The notes under the pieces: model-generated
Databases searched by the model: none
Seen by the model: the letters and a program-made list of their open reading frames with translations, nothing else
Told to the model about the DNA's origin: nothing
Part shown: positions 1-9,860 of the stretch, piece by piece
Layout of the letters: the number at the start of each line of letters is the position of its first letter
How positions within the stretch are numbered: position 1 is the first letter of the stretch
Source of the DNA: Heliopora coerulea
Lineage: Eukaryota > Cnidaria > Anthozoa > Scleralcyonacea > Helioporidae
Assembly: GCA_030142905.1 (NCBI GenBank)
Contig: JASJOG010000028.1
Span: forward strand, 248,001 to 312,000
Length of the DNA: 64,000 nucleotides
Direction of reading: 5' to 3'
Position numbers and translations under genes: made by a program

Positions 1-438
1 TTATTATTTTTGAATATTTTTGTGGGCATTACAATTTGAATTTGCATCTTTTTCGACTGATGAGGACGTTTTCTACTTAGAAAATAACAAAACAAAAGAT
101 ATAGAGTTTATTTCACTTTAATAAAACAAAACAGAATAGTTGAGCCATTGCCTAGCAGTTTGAAGAGGAGATACTGCGGTTGAAAGAACTTTGTGTGCAT
201 ATGGACATACTGTATCAGTGCAAACTTTGATAAAAATACTATACTCTTTAAGTGGAATAGTGAAGGCATTTTCTGCTATACAGCTAATGGGGACAAACGG
301 AAAATAATTTCCTTAACTTCAGCTGTTTGACCTCGAAGTTCTCGAACAGGCGGAAAAGGACCTGGAGAGGAACAATTTGCCCCTCTCCCCGCCAATTTAC
401 TCAACATGGTGACGTTCAATTTAACTCCAAGTTTTGGT
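1..438. other. non-coding, nothing identified
   Basis: AT-rich sequence without a supported reading frame or recognisable repeat. It may be the upstream part of the LINE fragment that follows, but no coding similarity is visible here. Confidence 0.4.
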
Positions 439-880
439 CCCTATGCACCCTTTAGTTTTATGCGATCTCTATGTGTTCACTAATTTAATTTACGGTGTGC
501 TAGCGTTAAGCATATTACGGAAGGAGGTAGCAGTTTCTTAGTTCGCTCAACAAAAGATTGGAACAACTTAAGCAGTAAATTAAGAACCAGTGTAAATATT
601 AAGATTTTAAAGCGTGACTTGCTTACATCATTATTAGAGGATCAGAAATTACATAAACGTTTTATATCAGATTAATTTAATTTTTTAATTTAATTTTTAA
701 TTTAATCTTTTATACCATGTGGTTTAGTATTACTTAATGTTTTATAAACTGTATTTTATTTTACACATAAATCAACTAAATTTATATTAGTTTCATAACT
801 TATGACGGGCCACAAGTTCATCAGCTTTCTTACTGTTACGTTTCACCGTCAATAAATAAAGTTTTCAATTCAAAAAAGTT
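439..880 (+). mobile_element. 3' end fragment of a CR1/L2-like LINE
   Basis: A short frame ending in TAA at 673-675 reads like the C-terminus of a non-LTR retrotransposon ORF2: a GGSSFLVRSTKDWNNLS-type segment with the Ser-x-x-x-Trp-Asn signature, followed by a basic FK-like tail. It is followed by an AT-rich 3' UTR with a GGGCCACAAGTTCATCAG segment and AATAAA-like ends near 855-870. The reverse transcriptase and endonuclease are missing, so this is a 5'-truncated dead copy. Family assignment rests on C-terminal style only. Confidence 0.55.
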
Positions 881-980
881 TGGTTTTTTTTTCAACACTA
901 GCATATTTGGGTACTTATAAGTGTGTGAGCATATTTTGAGTGTGACATGTGTTTGAGTTATATTTAAATATCTTACTTTA

Positions 981-1202
981 GGAAGAACTAGGTGCGTTGC
1001 ACGTTCTAACCAATACGACACAGTAAGAGAACGTACCCTTCAGTCATTGGTAGGCTTGCTGGAGAAGAAAGGAGCGTGTAAAAAACTGTGGTTTGCTATG
1101 AACCAAGCCCGGAGCAATTCACTAAAGAAAGAATATCATCCGAATCACAATTTACTGAGGCAGCATCAAATGCATGACTCATTTACCCCAGTCTGGTTGA
1201 AA
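981..1202 (+). CDS. candidate internal exon of an unrecognised gene
   Basis: An open frame runs between a plausible splice acceptor (TTACTTTAG before 981) and a strong donor (AAAG then GTAAGG at 1203). It would encode about 74 residues, basic and polar, containing the stretches LQSLVGLLEKKGACKK and LKKEYHPNHNLL. I recognise no domain. No partner exon is visible downstream, so it could belong to a gene lying mostly left of the window or be a fortuitous ORF. Confidence 0.25.
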
Positions 1203-2260
1203 GGTAAGGAAGTCTTGTACACTCGAATTTTTCATTTTCTGTGATGATGTGTTCTTCCAGTCCGGTAGGGTGTAAAAAAATTGAGATATTTTCCACTTCA
1301 GTAAAAGTAAAGATACGGCCTGAATATTTTTTAAATTAAAAGTACTGAAAAAATTACTTTTGTCGGAAAAGTACTTTCGAAAACATTTATTAAAAATATC
1401 AAGATATGGAGCATGAAATTGTTCCAACCAACGTGGCAACACCAAGGAAAACCAGGCAAAGTAATCAGTTTATCAGTATTTTAAACATGTGCATCATTAG
1501 GTTTAACGGCTTGAACCTGGGAGAATCACTTCGTGTTGGTGAAAGTTGATTTACTTACGTTTCGACGGCCTCAATGGTACCAGTTTGTTCAAGTTTGTTC
1601 GTTAAACTAACAAAGTAAACTTAATTCGTTACCGTACATTGTCCAAAGCCGGTCGCAGGGGCATCTGGGGGACGTGGAGAACATTTTGACTGATAAGAAC
1701 AGACATAGAGCATACCCCGGATGACTGCTTTTTCAGGAGGTGGCCCCTCTTTACCTCTACGCCGTAGGGCTGTACGATTTTTCTTCGCTTGTTGGGAAGC
1801 ATCATAAAACTCACTCGCTCGTTGTTTCACAGTACATCACAAACTCATTAATAAAAATCCTACCTACGCATGAAGTACTCTATATGTCTTTTAAGAGTGC
1901 AATTCTTGCTCACTATTCTCACTGGAACTTTGCATGACGTCCTGAGAACTGTCGTGAAAAGACCTAGTTACAAAAATCCGGAAAAATGGCCTACAAATCT
2001 ATCCGGATAATCCCCAGAAAAGTTCTAAAAATCTCAAATTTCTCCCTTAAAAATCTCCAAATATCTCATTAAATTATCGGAGTTTTGTCGACGCGAAAAG
2101 GAACAAAATTGCGAACACGTGCCATTGTTCAAAGCAGTCGCTTGCAAGGAGCATTTTATTCATTACACCATCACAGAAACAACAGTTAATGCAATCATCT
2201 TAAATAAATTTTAGGATGGAAGCTTGTGGATTATTTAAAATTGTTTAGTATTCCCTAACT
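1203..2260. other. non-coding; degenerate repeat piece only
   Basis: No gene is visible. About 1505-1580 holds a degraded half-copy of the repeat seen at 18.9-19.4 kb (GGTTTGAACCTGGGAGAATC-like and CGTTTCGACGGCC blocks on the plus strand). The rest is unremarkable. Confidence 0.35.
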
Positions 2261-2288
2261 AGATCGATTAGATCGATTAGATCGATTG
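2258..2288. repeat. 9-bp tandem repeat
   Basis: Three to four copies of a 9-bp unit (TAGATCGAT) lie head to tail. Confidence 0.7.
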
Positions 2289-2375
2289 AATAACTCTAAA
2301 TCTCGCTACAAACCATACTTATTACTCATTATTTTAACATTTCCCTGAAAACATCTCAGAATTTCTAAAACTCTC

Positions 2376-2490
2376 CGTATTTGATGTTTGAGAAACGTGA
2401 GAGCTTGCGGGTTCGATCTCCGTCTGGGGCTCAGAAATCATTTTCTGAGTATCGAGCTTGAAGATCGTTCATCTACCTCAATTTCCGTAT
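2376..2490 (+). mobile_element. tRNA-derived SINE, partial copy
   Basis: Contains the B-box-like GGGTTCGATC, then GTCTGGGGCTCAGAAATC, the small CTCAGAAA/TTTCTGAG hairpin and the GATCGTTCATCTACC tail. The tRNA 5' half is missing. It is preceded by a GATGTTTGAGAAACGTGAGAG block also found beside the copies at 3.4 kb. Confidence 0.65.
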
Positions 2491-2654
2491 TTTCTAAAAA
2501 TCTTTTGAAAATCTAAAAACCGAAAAAAACCCCGGATATTTGTAACTAGGCCTAGTTGTGAGTGAATCGTGTCCATCAGGAGGAACTGTTATACGTGACT
2601 GTTGTGTCGTGTGGATCAGCTTGAACTCACTTCAGGCAAGTTCAGTCTTCTATT

Positions 2655-2720
2655 GTTTTACTCTGGCTAACGCCATACGATTTTATTCGTCAAGGGATGC
2701 CTCCTGCGGGGAAAGGTTTA
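2655..2720 (+). repeat. dispersed repeat with the TAACGCC-ACGATTTTA core
   Basis: One copy of a roughly 70-150-bp family recurring through the window (near 14840, 30370, 38050, 38620, 39300, 55790, 56420, 61300 and 61650). The core here reads CTAACGCCATACGATTTTA. No coding content. Confidence 0.5.
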
Positions 2721-2812
2721 TAGGTGTCCGACCGTATTCCGTTGGAGGACAGTTCGTATGGGCGGTTGACTATATTCAGGTCGAGATTACACAATTGAGA
2801 GATAACCCGTAA

Positions 2813-3004
2813 GGCACGTTTACAAGTTCAAATTTCTACCTTGCGATTGTTCTCTTGATGTATGCAACAACCTCGTGACATCTACAAGCAACAAGACATC
2901 TGCACGTGATTCGCTCCTATTTGTCCTGGATGTCCTCGTGAGTATAACAGATACGCCAAGATCACAATCGCGAGGCACAAAATCGCACGTGTGAACGGGC
3001 CTTT
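2813..3004. mobile_element. possible degraded MITE
   Basis: The ends form an imperfect inverted repeat: AAGGCACGTTTACA at the left and TGTGAACGGGCCTT at the right. They resemble the GGGCC-GTTCACAC ends of the element at 16703. No clear target duplication is seen. Confidence 0.3.
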
Positions 3005-3200
3005 TGCACTGCTTGCGTAACATTTTGTTTTTGCCAACAATAGTTTTTGACCGGTAACAGTCTTCAGTTTTGTTTTCTATGATTTTTATTTCGCCTCATC
3101 GACTGGAAGAAAGTACAAGGACTGTTGGGAATTGCCTATCTGCATTACCCGACACTTCTCAAGTGACGACTTTTATTTGGATATGCTTAAATTTGTGGTA

Positions 3201-3390
3201 GATGAACTATCTTCAAGCTTGATACTCAGAAAATGATTTCTGAGCCCCAGACGGGGATCGAACCCGCAACCTTCTGATGACCGGTTAGACGCTCTAACCA
3301 TTGAGCTACCGAGACTCAGATGGTGAGCTAAGGTGCAAATTTATATGTGCGACCTAAGCGGAAGCCACTATATATTAATAATGATTGAAG
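3201..3390 (-). mobile_element. tRNA-derived SINE copy
   Basis: On the minus strand it carries a complete tRNA-like head: acceptor stem GTCTCGG/CTGGGGC, D-stem GCTC/GAGC, and a T-arm with GGGTTCGATCC. It is flanked by the family's GTGGCTTCCGCTTAGGTCGC 5' leader and CTTGAAGATAGTTCATCTACC 3' tail. A box and B box are both intact, so a pol III promoter is plausible. The anticodon stem has a mismatch, so this is not a functional tRNA. Confidence 0.75.
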
Positions 3391-3428
3391 CAGTTTGATG
3401 TTTGAGAAACGTGAGAGCTTGGATATAT

Positions 3429-3533
3429 TAAGGTAGATGAACGATCTTCAAGCTCGATACTCAGAAAATGATTTTTGAGCCCCAGACGGGGATCGAACCC
3501 GCAACATTCTGATGACCGGTTAGACGCCACTCC
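3429..3533 (-). mobile_element. tRNA-derived SINE, truncated
   Basis: Second adjacent copy with the 3' tail, hairpin and T-arm of the tRNA-like head. It breaks off after the anticodon region, just where unrelated sequence begins. Confidence 0.65.
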
Positions 3534-4014
3534 CTCTTCACGCTATCTCATTGGTTACTTCTTAATTCAATTAATATATATTCTAAGTAGTTAACACCTT
3601 GTAAATTAATGATTGAATTTAAGCCAGTCTCGGACAGGACTAAGACTATAATGTTATTTCCTTAAAGGTCCACAAGGGCAGCTTTATATTTGCCATATTC
3701 ATCAAATTCGGGAACACTGGTATCCGAAGAAGAAACCCAAGGCGTTAATATGGAAGTAGATGTGGAAAACTAGATCTGGAAAAGTAGGTGTTTTAGTTAG
3801 ACTTGTCAAAGACTAAATAGTTAGAAATGTGTTGACGATGTTTTATGAATTGACCTACACTTGCATCTTCAGGTAACCGGACCTCTGCTCTATCAATTGA
3901 GCTATCGAGTCAACTGGGAACAGTATGCTCGTTTTATCCAATTTAAGTGCACGAGAGATTCTCGCGACAACTTAACACTAGATATCCGTGAGGATGTCCA
4001 GTGTTTCGATTGTC

Positions 4015-4110
4015 AGTTCAGAATCATGCTCTGGGTAACATGAACAGAATATTTTATGAATTGACCATAAATTATTTTGTTCATGTTACCCTGAGTATGA
4101 TTCTGAAGTT
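4015..4110. repeat. imperfect inverted repeat
   Basis: Arms of about 31 bp (CAGAATCATGCTCTGGGTAA and its near complement) surround a roughly 30-bp loop. It resembles a small foldback element and sits beside a tRNA-like A-box fragment (GCTCTATCAATTGAGCTA at 3892). Confidence 0.6.
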
Positions 4111-4667
4111 GACGATATGATTTGCGTTTTTTAGTCAATCATATTATTCAGCCACGAATTACAAACGTGAGGTTTCGTATATCAACATTATTTCTGTATT
4201 GAATGCACGTACTTAATGACAACGGGTATTTATTTCGTTACTGATACGTCCTGAAATCCCGCTGATTCAAGAGTGCTTTTTTGTAAATATGAAAGATGTA
4301 ATAGTTCAAATACAAGCAACTTCCTCCTATTTCAACACGCGAAAGTGGAGTTGAAAAAACCGAAAACGGCCCAATTCCGATTTTTTTTATTTTTGACGAA
4401 CTTTGAGTTGTTTTAAAATTGAAGGAAGAATCCAGGAAGTTTTCAACTAGCTTCTAAAACAAACCCAAATTGTCAGTGACGTCAAAGTTGGCCAAACTTG
4501 TAAATGATGATTAACCTACAATTCATGATTCCTGATCAGTAAATTCTTTGTAAGACATTTCGAGATGAAAACTAGCGATAGTAAAACTATGGCGCGGGGG
4601 TCCAGTGTAGATAGCTTCGATAAAACAGCGGCGTTCTTGAGGTATACACTATCTAAAAGATAGAAAA

Positions 4668-4706
4668 AAAGCTTTTCGTTTCAAGCGAAGGCCCTTGGTC
4701 AGGAAA
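4668..4706 (-). other. degenerate hammerhead-like motif
   Basis: The minus strand reads CTGACCA, then AGGGC-CTTC-GCTT, then GAAACG. It matches the intact motif at 61394-61427 with a damaged core, so it is a relic of the same repeat. Confidence 0.3.
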
Positions 4707-4850
4707 TTAGTAGCACGGAATACCATTACGCGAGTGGTAAATGTTTACAAGCTAGAAATTATGTATACAATAGGAGTTGTGACATAATACAATAGGTAAG
4801 TGACAAAACAGGTGGGAAACTAATTAACTTGTAAACATTTGCCGTTCAAA

Positions 4851-4893
4851 CTTGAAGATGATATCACGATGATATCGAAACATCATTCAACAA
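4851..4893 (+). other. hammerhead-like motif with mutated core
   Basis: Reads TTGAAGA, then a GATATC/GATATC stem with a short loop, then GAAAC. The first core base is T where the hammerhead core needs C (CUGANGA). Confidence 0.3.
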
Positions 4894-4899
4894 AGATAA

Positions 4900-5571
4900 T
4901 TTTACTACCGCTAATTTTCATCTAGAAAAATTCTTGATTCAAAAGGATCTACAAATTGAACAGCTATAAATAAGGTAGTTTGAAGAGCCTATTAGAATTA
5001 CACATATTAAGGATAACAGTGTTCTGCCCAGGACCATCTAAGTGCCGGGTACCTGTGGGCCCGGGGTCATACCCGCGGCATCTATTGCAATTTTGGTTTA
5101 AAATGAATGGATATCTTGTTTCCCCGAATCACTGGTAGCCAATAGTGTGTGCATTGTACAGGTAAATTTTACCGAATGATGGTCAATAAAGAAAATCACT
5201 AGATGTTTTCTTGTCACATATTTGATACTTATGAAGTGCCTGGCGAAAGGGTTCGCTTTAGTGTGAATGCCGACCGGCACTGTTGAGTGCCGGCCACTAC
5301 CGCCCAGCGCCGCCCACCGTGGGCAGAACCCTCGGATAAACAATTCTGCCAATCTATTCCAGACTGTTCCTAAGATTTCTCAATGGGCTCCATTCAAAAT
5401 TATACATGTTTACTTTAAATCACTCCCATTTCAAACTGTCGCCAATTTTGCTGATTTTTGTGGAAGATGCGTTATGGTCTGCGAAATATGTTGACGAAAC
5501 ACTTCATTTCAAATATCACGACACTTTTATCCAGTTGTGCGCTGTAAGCTTCTAAAGTTAATCGGAAGTAA
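4900..5571. other. non-coding
   Basis: No gene or clear repeat is seen. The stretch lies 3' of the receptor pseudogene, and its AT-rich sequence does not align by eye with the 3' flank of gene B. Confidence 0.35.
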
Positions 5572-6040
5572 TCATTGGCAACATGTTTCCTCTCTCTTCA
5601 TGATCGTGCTCAAAGAACCGTAAATTGAACTCTTATTTGCATGTCCCGACACTTTTCGTCTCTGAGTTGTTCGAGAACTGGTAACAAGGGTTTGTCGTTG
5701 TGGGTTGTTGTCACGGCGACACTTGCAACAAACAATCTTTTTTATTGCATTTCTAAACGAACTTGAACGTATGGCGTACACGAATGGATTAATGGCAGAG
5801 TTTAGCAGAACTAAACGTGAACCCGAAGCCAATAGCAAGAATCCAGATGACAATTGACATTACTACTGCCAGCTTTACGCTAAAGTACTGACGGTAAAGA
5901 AACAGGTGACTCACAGCCGAGTACCTTTCCAGGGCAAGAGCTGCTATGGTCAGCACCGACGCCATAGCTGATATGAAATACTGAATTTGCAATACTTTAC
6001 TGACTTCTGGCTTTATGTCTTTTCCTGTGCTTGTGTTTAT
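5572..6040 (-). pseudogene. class A GPCR pseudogene, internally deleted copy of gene B type
   Basis: Two receptor pieces lie fused. One covers the TM3 start through TM4 (ERYSAVSH then WILAIGFGFT). The other covers TM7 to the C-tail (LLNSAINPFVYAIRS, then YGSLST and the end). About 316 bp spanning TM5, TM6 and the third extracellular loop are missing compared with gene A. That length is not a multiple of three, so the frame breaks and a stop follows. The N-terminus, TM1 and TM2 are also absent: at about 6036-6041 the copy ends and runs straight into the 3' end of gene A through a shared TAGGT. In the ECL1/TM3-entry block this copy matches B rather than A. Confidence 0.9.
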
Positions 6041-6048
6041 GGCTTATG

Positions 6049-7053
6049 TTAGGTTGAAGGCTGGCTTGCATATCCCGACTCTCTTCGGTGCTGGGTATTC
6101 CAAGAACTACTGATAAGGGTTTGTCGTTGTGGGTTGTTATCACGGCGACAATTACAACGAATGATCTTTTTAATAGCGTTTCTGAACGAACTTGAACGTA
6201 TGGCGTACACGAATGGATTAATGGCGGAGTTTAGCAGAACTAACCAGAAAGCGACATCGCGAAACCACTGCACCAAATCACATTTACAGTCCTGACAGAA
6301 ATTCATGTAGTAAATGACAGCACACACTGGGACGTAGCAACACATTAGTGCTCCGATTATCAGAGCAAACGTCTTGGTGAGCTTTCTTTGGATCCCATAT
6401 CTTCCGCTTGTTTGAATTTCAATTGACATCCAGTCGTTCGAAACTGTACGCAAAGTGGAGTAAATTCTAAAGCAAACGAACCCAACGATTGTTCCAGTGA
6501 TCAACAGAGTAGCATTGACAAAAATAAAACTTTCTAAGATGTACTCGACTCGGATATTCGTGAACCCGAAGCCAATAGCAAGAATCCAGATGACAATTGA
6601 CATTACTACTGCCAGCTTTACGCTAAAGTACTGACGGTAAAGAAACGGATGACTCACAGCCGAGTACCTTTCCAGGGCAAGAGCTGCTATGGTCAGCACC
6701 GACGCCATAGCTGATATGAAATACTGAATATGTAGAACTTGCATGGCTGCTGGTTCAATATCGTTCCCCGTCTCCGTGTTTATGCCTTCTTTCAGGTGTA
6801 CGTACACAGATATGGATTCCGTGACACATCCTGCGAGGAAGTCCGCCAGAGCAAGGTTGAAAGTCAAACAGTTGAACTGCGTCCTTAGCTCGTTGTTGGG
6901 ATCAATGACTATGGCCAAGCACACCAAGAGATTAGTTGGCACTGTTACAAGCCACAATGCAATCGAAAATGTCGCGGTTATGAACGAAACTTCGGTCGGT
7001 GGCGGTGCCACCGATATGTTCGGACAGTCGGTGTAAACCGCATCAAAATACAT
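6049..7053 (-). CDS. class A rhodopsin-like GPCR, MECA-like orphan (gene A)
   Basis: A 334-residue seven-helix receptor, presumably in the plasma membrane and coupled to G proteins; ligand unknown. The start is the ATG at 7053, aligned with the M-Y/H-F start of its relatives; the longer frame begins at a GTG inside a likely splice acceptor (CCCTTCAG at 7063-7069). One N-linked site is seen at N12. TM1 is about residues 24-50, LALAD in TM2 at 67-71, ERY at the end of TM3 near 128-130, CYVP in TM6, and NPFVY in TM7 near 279. TM3 lacks Cys3.25, TM5 lacks proline, and ECL2 is very short. The single N-terminal Cys and the C-x2-C-x-C of ECL3 are kept. The last 17 residues found in gene B are missing: the frame ends at a stop created where the pseudogene joins. 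Nearly identical to B except in two short blocks. Confidence 0.88.
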   Translation of the reverse strand: MYFDAVYTDCPNISVAPPPTEVSFITATFSIALWLVTVPTNLLVCLAIVIDPNNELRTQFNCLTFNLALADFLAGCVTESISVYVHLKEGINTETGNDIEPAAMQVLHIQYFISAMASVLTIAALALERYSAVSHPFLYRQYFSVKLAVVMSIVIWILAIGFGFTNIRVEYILESFIFVNATLLITGTIVGFVCFRIYSTLRTVSNDWMSIEIQTSGRYGIQRKLTKTFALIIGALMCCYVPVCAVIYYMNFCQDCKCDLVQWFRDVAFWLVLLNSAINPFVYAIRSSSFRNAIKKIIRCNCRRDNNPQRQTLISSSWNTQHRRESGYASQPST

Positions 7054-7062
7054 TTTCACTTT

Positions 7063-7155
7063 CTGAAGGGCGACAGGCAACACGGTGTTTGTAAGGGCAC
7101 GCAGTTCGTTAGGCTTCTCGTGCTACTCATGTGACTGATGACCTTTGCTTGGAAA
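7063..7155 (-). promoter_or_regulatory. conserved 5' leader of gene A
   Basis: About 75 bp upstream of the start, a block CATGTGACTGATGACC plus TTTGCTTGGAAA (plus-strand sense) recurs upstream of genes B, C and E. Nearer the gene, a pyrimidine-rich CCCTTCAG at 7063-7069 looks like a splice acceptor, suggesting a short 5' UTR intron. Function is inferred from conservation only. Confidence 0.4.
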
Positions 7156-7916
7156 ACTTGGAAACGAACACTTTTGTTCACCCTACTCAGCCGTCTGGTT
7201 GGTTAGGCTGTGTTTCTATGGAGAAATTTTGACTCAAAATAATCCTCGCGAAAACCTTTCAAGTGAACATTTGCGAAGTACGCAAACAGTTACAACTGCT
7301 CCAATTTTCTGGCGAAGAAAATAAACAGACTGCGATTGTCCACTAACTATTTCGCGAGAAAACGTTCGAATTTCGCGATAAATTTATTCAGCTAGAATGG
7401 ATTAATAGTGGCAAATTATACCGTCAAACCTGTACCACAGACATCCTCCGGGAATTCTTTCGAGTCCATTAACAGAGGTGTCTGCTTAAATCACGATGCT
7501 CGATATCAGATTTCTTGGATGTTAGATACGGCCACAAACGAATGTCCCGCAATCGTAATATTGTATTGTATTAAGGGGGTGTTTATATGGAGTAGAGCCA
7601 GCCCTCTTGGTAGGGTTAGCCCGAGAAAGATGGCTGAATATCTCCTCGCCTTTGCATGGGAATTTCCTGGCCCTTCTAGCAGGGCTGGATCTAGCGTGCA
7701 TGGAAAGCTGGCCAAGGGCCAGCCGTTTTGAACATTTCCAGCCCTCCCAGGCGAGATCTCGGGTAATCAATGGCGAACGAGGGCGCTTATTCGAATTTTT
7801 ACAATAAAGTAAAGTTTTATTTGGGTGTATTTAGGCTGCGTGATACGGACCGCTCGCTAGCCAGTCATAAATTGAGATTTCCTAGGATCCCAAACCGAGA
7901 AAAATGATAATTTCTG
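7156..7916. other. intergenic; upstream flank duplicated with gene B
   Basis: About 7156-7560 aligns by eye with 9086-9510 upstream of gene B (shared CTCCGGGAATT, GAGAAATTTT and GCGAGAAA blocks), so the duplication that made A and B included upstream DNA. About 7575-7800 is extra GC-richer sequence absent from the B copy. A TTTATT at about 7814-7819 could be the polyadenylation signal of gene B read on the minus strand. Confidence 0.5.
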
Positions 7917-8972
7917 TTATGATTGACCAGATGAATCTTCTCTCTCAATGGTCGTACTCAAAGAACCATAGGTTGAAGGCTGGCTTGCATATCCCGACTC
8001 TCTTCGGTGCTGGGTATTCCAAGAACTACTGATAAGGGTTTGTCGTTGTGGGTTGTTATCACGGCGACAATTACAACGAATGATCTTTTTAATAGCGTTT
8101 CTGAACGAACTTGAACGTATGGCGTACACGAATGGATTAATGGCGGAGTTAAGCAAAACTAACCAGAAAGCGACATCGCGAAACCACTGCACCAAATCAC
8201 ATTTACAGTCCTGACAGAAATTCATGTAGTAAATGACAGCACACACTGGGACGTAGCAACACATTAGTGCTCCGATTATCAGAGCAAACGTCCTGGTGAG
8301 CTTCTTTTGGACGTCATTTCCTCTTGTTGTTTGAATTTCAATTGACGTCCAGTCATTCGAAACTGTACGCAAAGTGGAGTAAATTCTAAAGCAAACGAAC
8401 CCAACGATTGTTCCAGTGATCAACAGAGTAGCATTGACAAAAATAAAACTTTCTAAGATGTACTCGACTCGGATATTCGTGAACCCGAAGCCAATAGCAA
8501 GAATCCAGATGACAATTGACATTACTACTGCCAGCTTTACGCTAAAGTACTGACGGTAAAGAAACGGATGACTCACAGCCGAGTACCTTTCCAGGGCAAG
8601 AGCTGCTATGGTCAGCACCGACGCCATAGCTGATATGAAATACTGAATTTGCAATACTTTACCGACTTCTGGCTTTATGTCTTTTCCTGTGCCTGTGTTT
8701 ATGCCTTCTTTTAGGTGTACGTACACAGATATGGATTCCGTGACACATCCTACGAGGAAGTCCGCCAGAGCAAGGTTGAAAGTCAAACAGTTGAACTGCG
8801 TCCTTAGCTCGTTGTTGGGATCAATGACTATGGCCAAGCACACCAAGAGATTAGTTGGCACTGTTACAAGCCACAATGCAATCGAAAATGTCGCGGTTAT
8901 GAACGAAACTTCGGTCGGTGCCGGGGCTACCGATATGTTCGGACAGTCGGTGTAAACCGCATCAAAATACAT
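7917..8972 (-). CDS. class A rhodopsin-like GPCR, MECA-like orphan (gene B)
   Basis: A 351-residue receptor and the complete sister of gene A. The start is the ATG at 8972; an in-frame ATG 17 codons upstream is probably UTR because no relative shares it. N12 is a possible glycosylation site and C10 the lone N-terminal Cys. LALAD is at 67-71, ERY at 128-130, W in TM4 near 156, CYVP at 239-242, ECL3 cysteines at 253, 256 and 258, and NPFVY at 279-283. Helix 8 has a basic RCNCRR segment with possible palmitoylation cysteines. The tail ends with YGSLST followed by an acidic/Ser cluster. Divergence from A is confined almost entirely to ECL1/TM3 entry (residues 94-108) and ICL3 (209-227), suggesting gene conversion elsewhere. 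Confidence 0.9.
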   Translation of the reverse strand: MYFDAVYTDCPNISVAPAPTEVSFITATFSIALWLVTVPTNLLVCLAIVIDPNNELRTQFNCLTFNLALADFLVGCVTESISVYVHLKEGINTGTGKDIKPEVGKVLQIQYFISAMASVLTIAALALERYSAVSHPFLYRQYFSVKLAVVMSIVIWILAIGFGFTNIRVEYILESFIFVNATLLITGTIVGFVCFRIYSTLRTVSNDWTSIEIQTTRGNDVQKKLTRTFALIIGALMCCYVPVCAVIYYMNFCQDCKCDLVQWFRDVAFWLVLLNSAINPFVYAIRSSSFRNAIKKIIRCNCRRDNNPQRQTLISSSWNTQHRRESGYASQPSTYGSLSTTIEREDSSGQS

Positions 8973-9057
8973 TTTCACCTTCAAAAGGATGACTGGCGAT
9001 ACTGTATTTGCAAAAGCTCGCATTTCATTTGCATTTCATTAGTTTTCACATGTACTT

Positions 9058-9085
9058 CGTGCGACTGATGATCTTTACTTGGAAA
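9058..9085 (-). promoter_or_regulatory. conserved 5' leader block of gene B
   Basis: The plus strand reads GCGACTGATGATCTTTACTT, matching the blocks upstream of A (7128), C (10972) and E (18150). It lies 86 bp from the gene B start, the same spacing as in C. Confidence 0.4.
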
Positions 9086-9860
9086 GGCCGGAAATTCACA
9101 CTTTCGTTCTCCGAACATACCCATTTGGTTGGTTGGGTAGTGTTTCCACTGAGAAATTTTTCTTCGTGGCTGTTCTCCTGGAAATCTTTCACAGGAATAT
9201 TTGCCTATAGAAATTTTGGGCTGCGGTCATGCAACAGTTTTCTGGCAAAGAGAAATTATTTCTCTAAAGACTAAACGGCGCATGCCCGAAACCTATTTCG
9301 CGAGAAATTTTTTGCATTTTACCGGAAATTTACATAGTTCAAAAACGCTTTTAGCTGCAAATATAACTGTATAGTCAAACTTGTATCAAGCGAACGACCT
9401 CCGGGAATTATTTCGTGTCCATTTGATATGGAAGTGTCTGTTTAAATAAAGGTTCTTGGTCTCAAAGCTCATGGATTTTAGATATAGTCTTAAAGAAAAT
9501 TTCCCGCACCAGTACGAGTTGGAAAAACAATTCAATCCTTACGGGGAGGACTTGGAGAACTTTTCCGTTCGACCAGGGACCGTTCTTTATAGCCTCATTC
9601 TTCCATTTTATCCGACGTTTTTTAAGTCGACGAATTAAAAACAAACAAAAGACTGCAATTCAGAAAGATCATTTGTTAAATGAAAAATACACATCAAAAT
9701 CAAAGATATACAATCCTATTCTCTTCTCACATTCGAATCTTTTTTACATCCGCTGATAGTAACGCACTCGTAACTACATTTTCTACTGTAATACTACACT
9801 AAATGATTTCTTTATTCAGTTGAGAAATGGATGAGTAGCATTCTTTTCTGGTTCCTGGGC
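9086..9860. other. intergenic; gene B upstream flank and gene C 3' region
   Basis: The first half is the duplicated upstream flank described for gene A. Around 9690-9780 an AAATCAAAGATATACAATCC block also appears near 28900, downstream of gene F, and in weaker form near 16590. A TTTATT at 9811-9816, 45 bp past the gene C stop, is a plausible polyadenylation signal on the minus strand. Confidence 0.4.

Noticed and set aside
61..95. CTGATGAGGACG near the left edge as a hammerhead core
   Set aside because: A GAAA-type segment follows only after an unpaired spacer and no stem I partner is visible.
3236..3312. Functional tRNA gene
   Set aside because: A cloverleaf can be drawn, but the anticodon stem has a mismatch, the same unit occurs many times with a fixed leader and tail, and one copy has target duplications: it is a SINE head.
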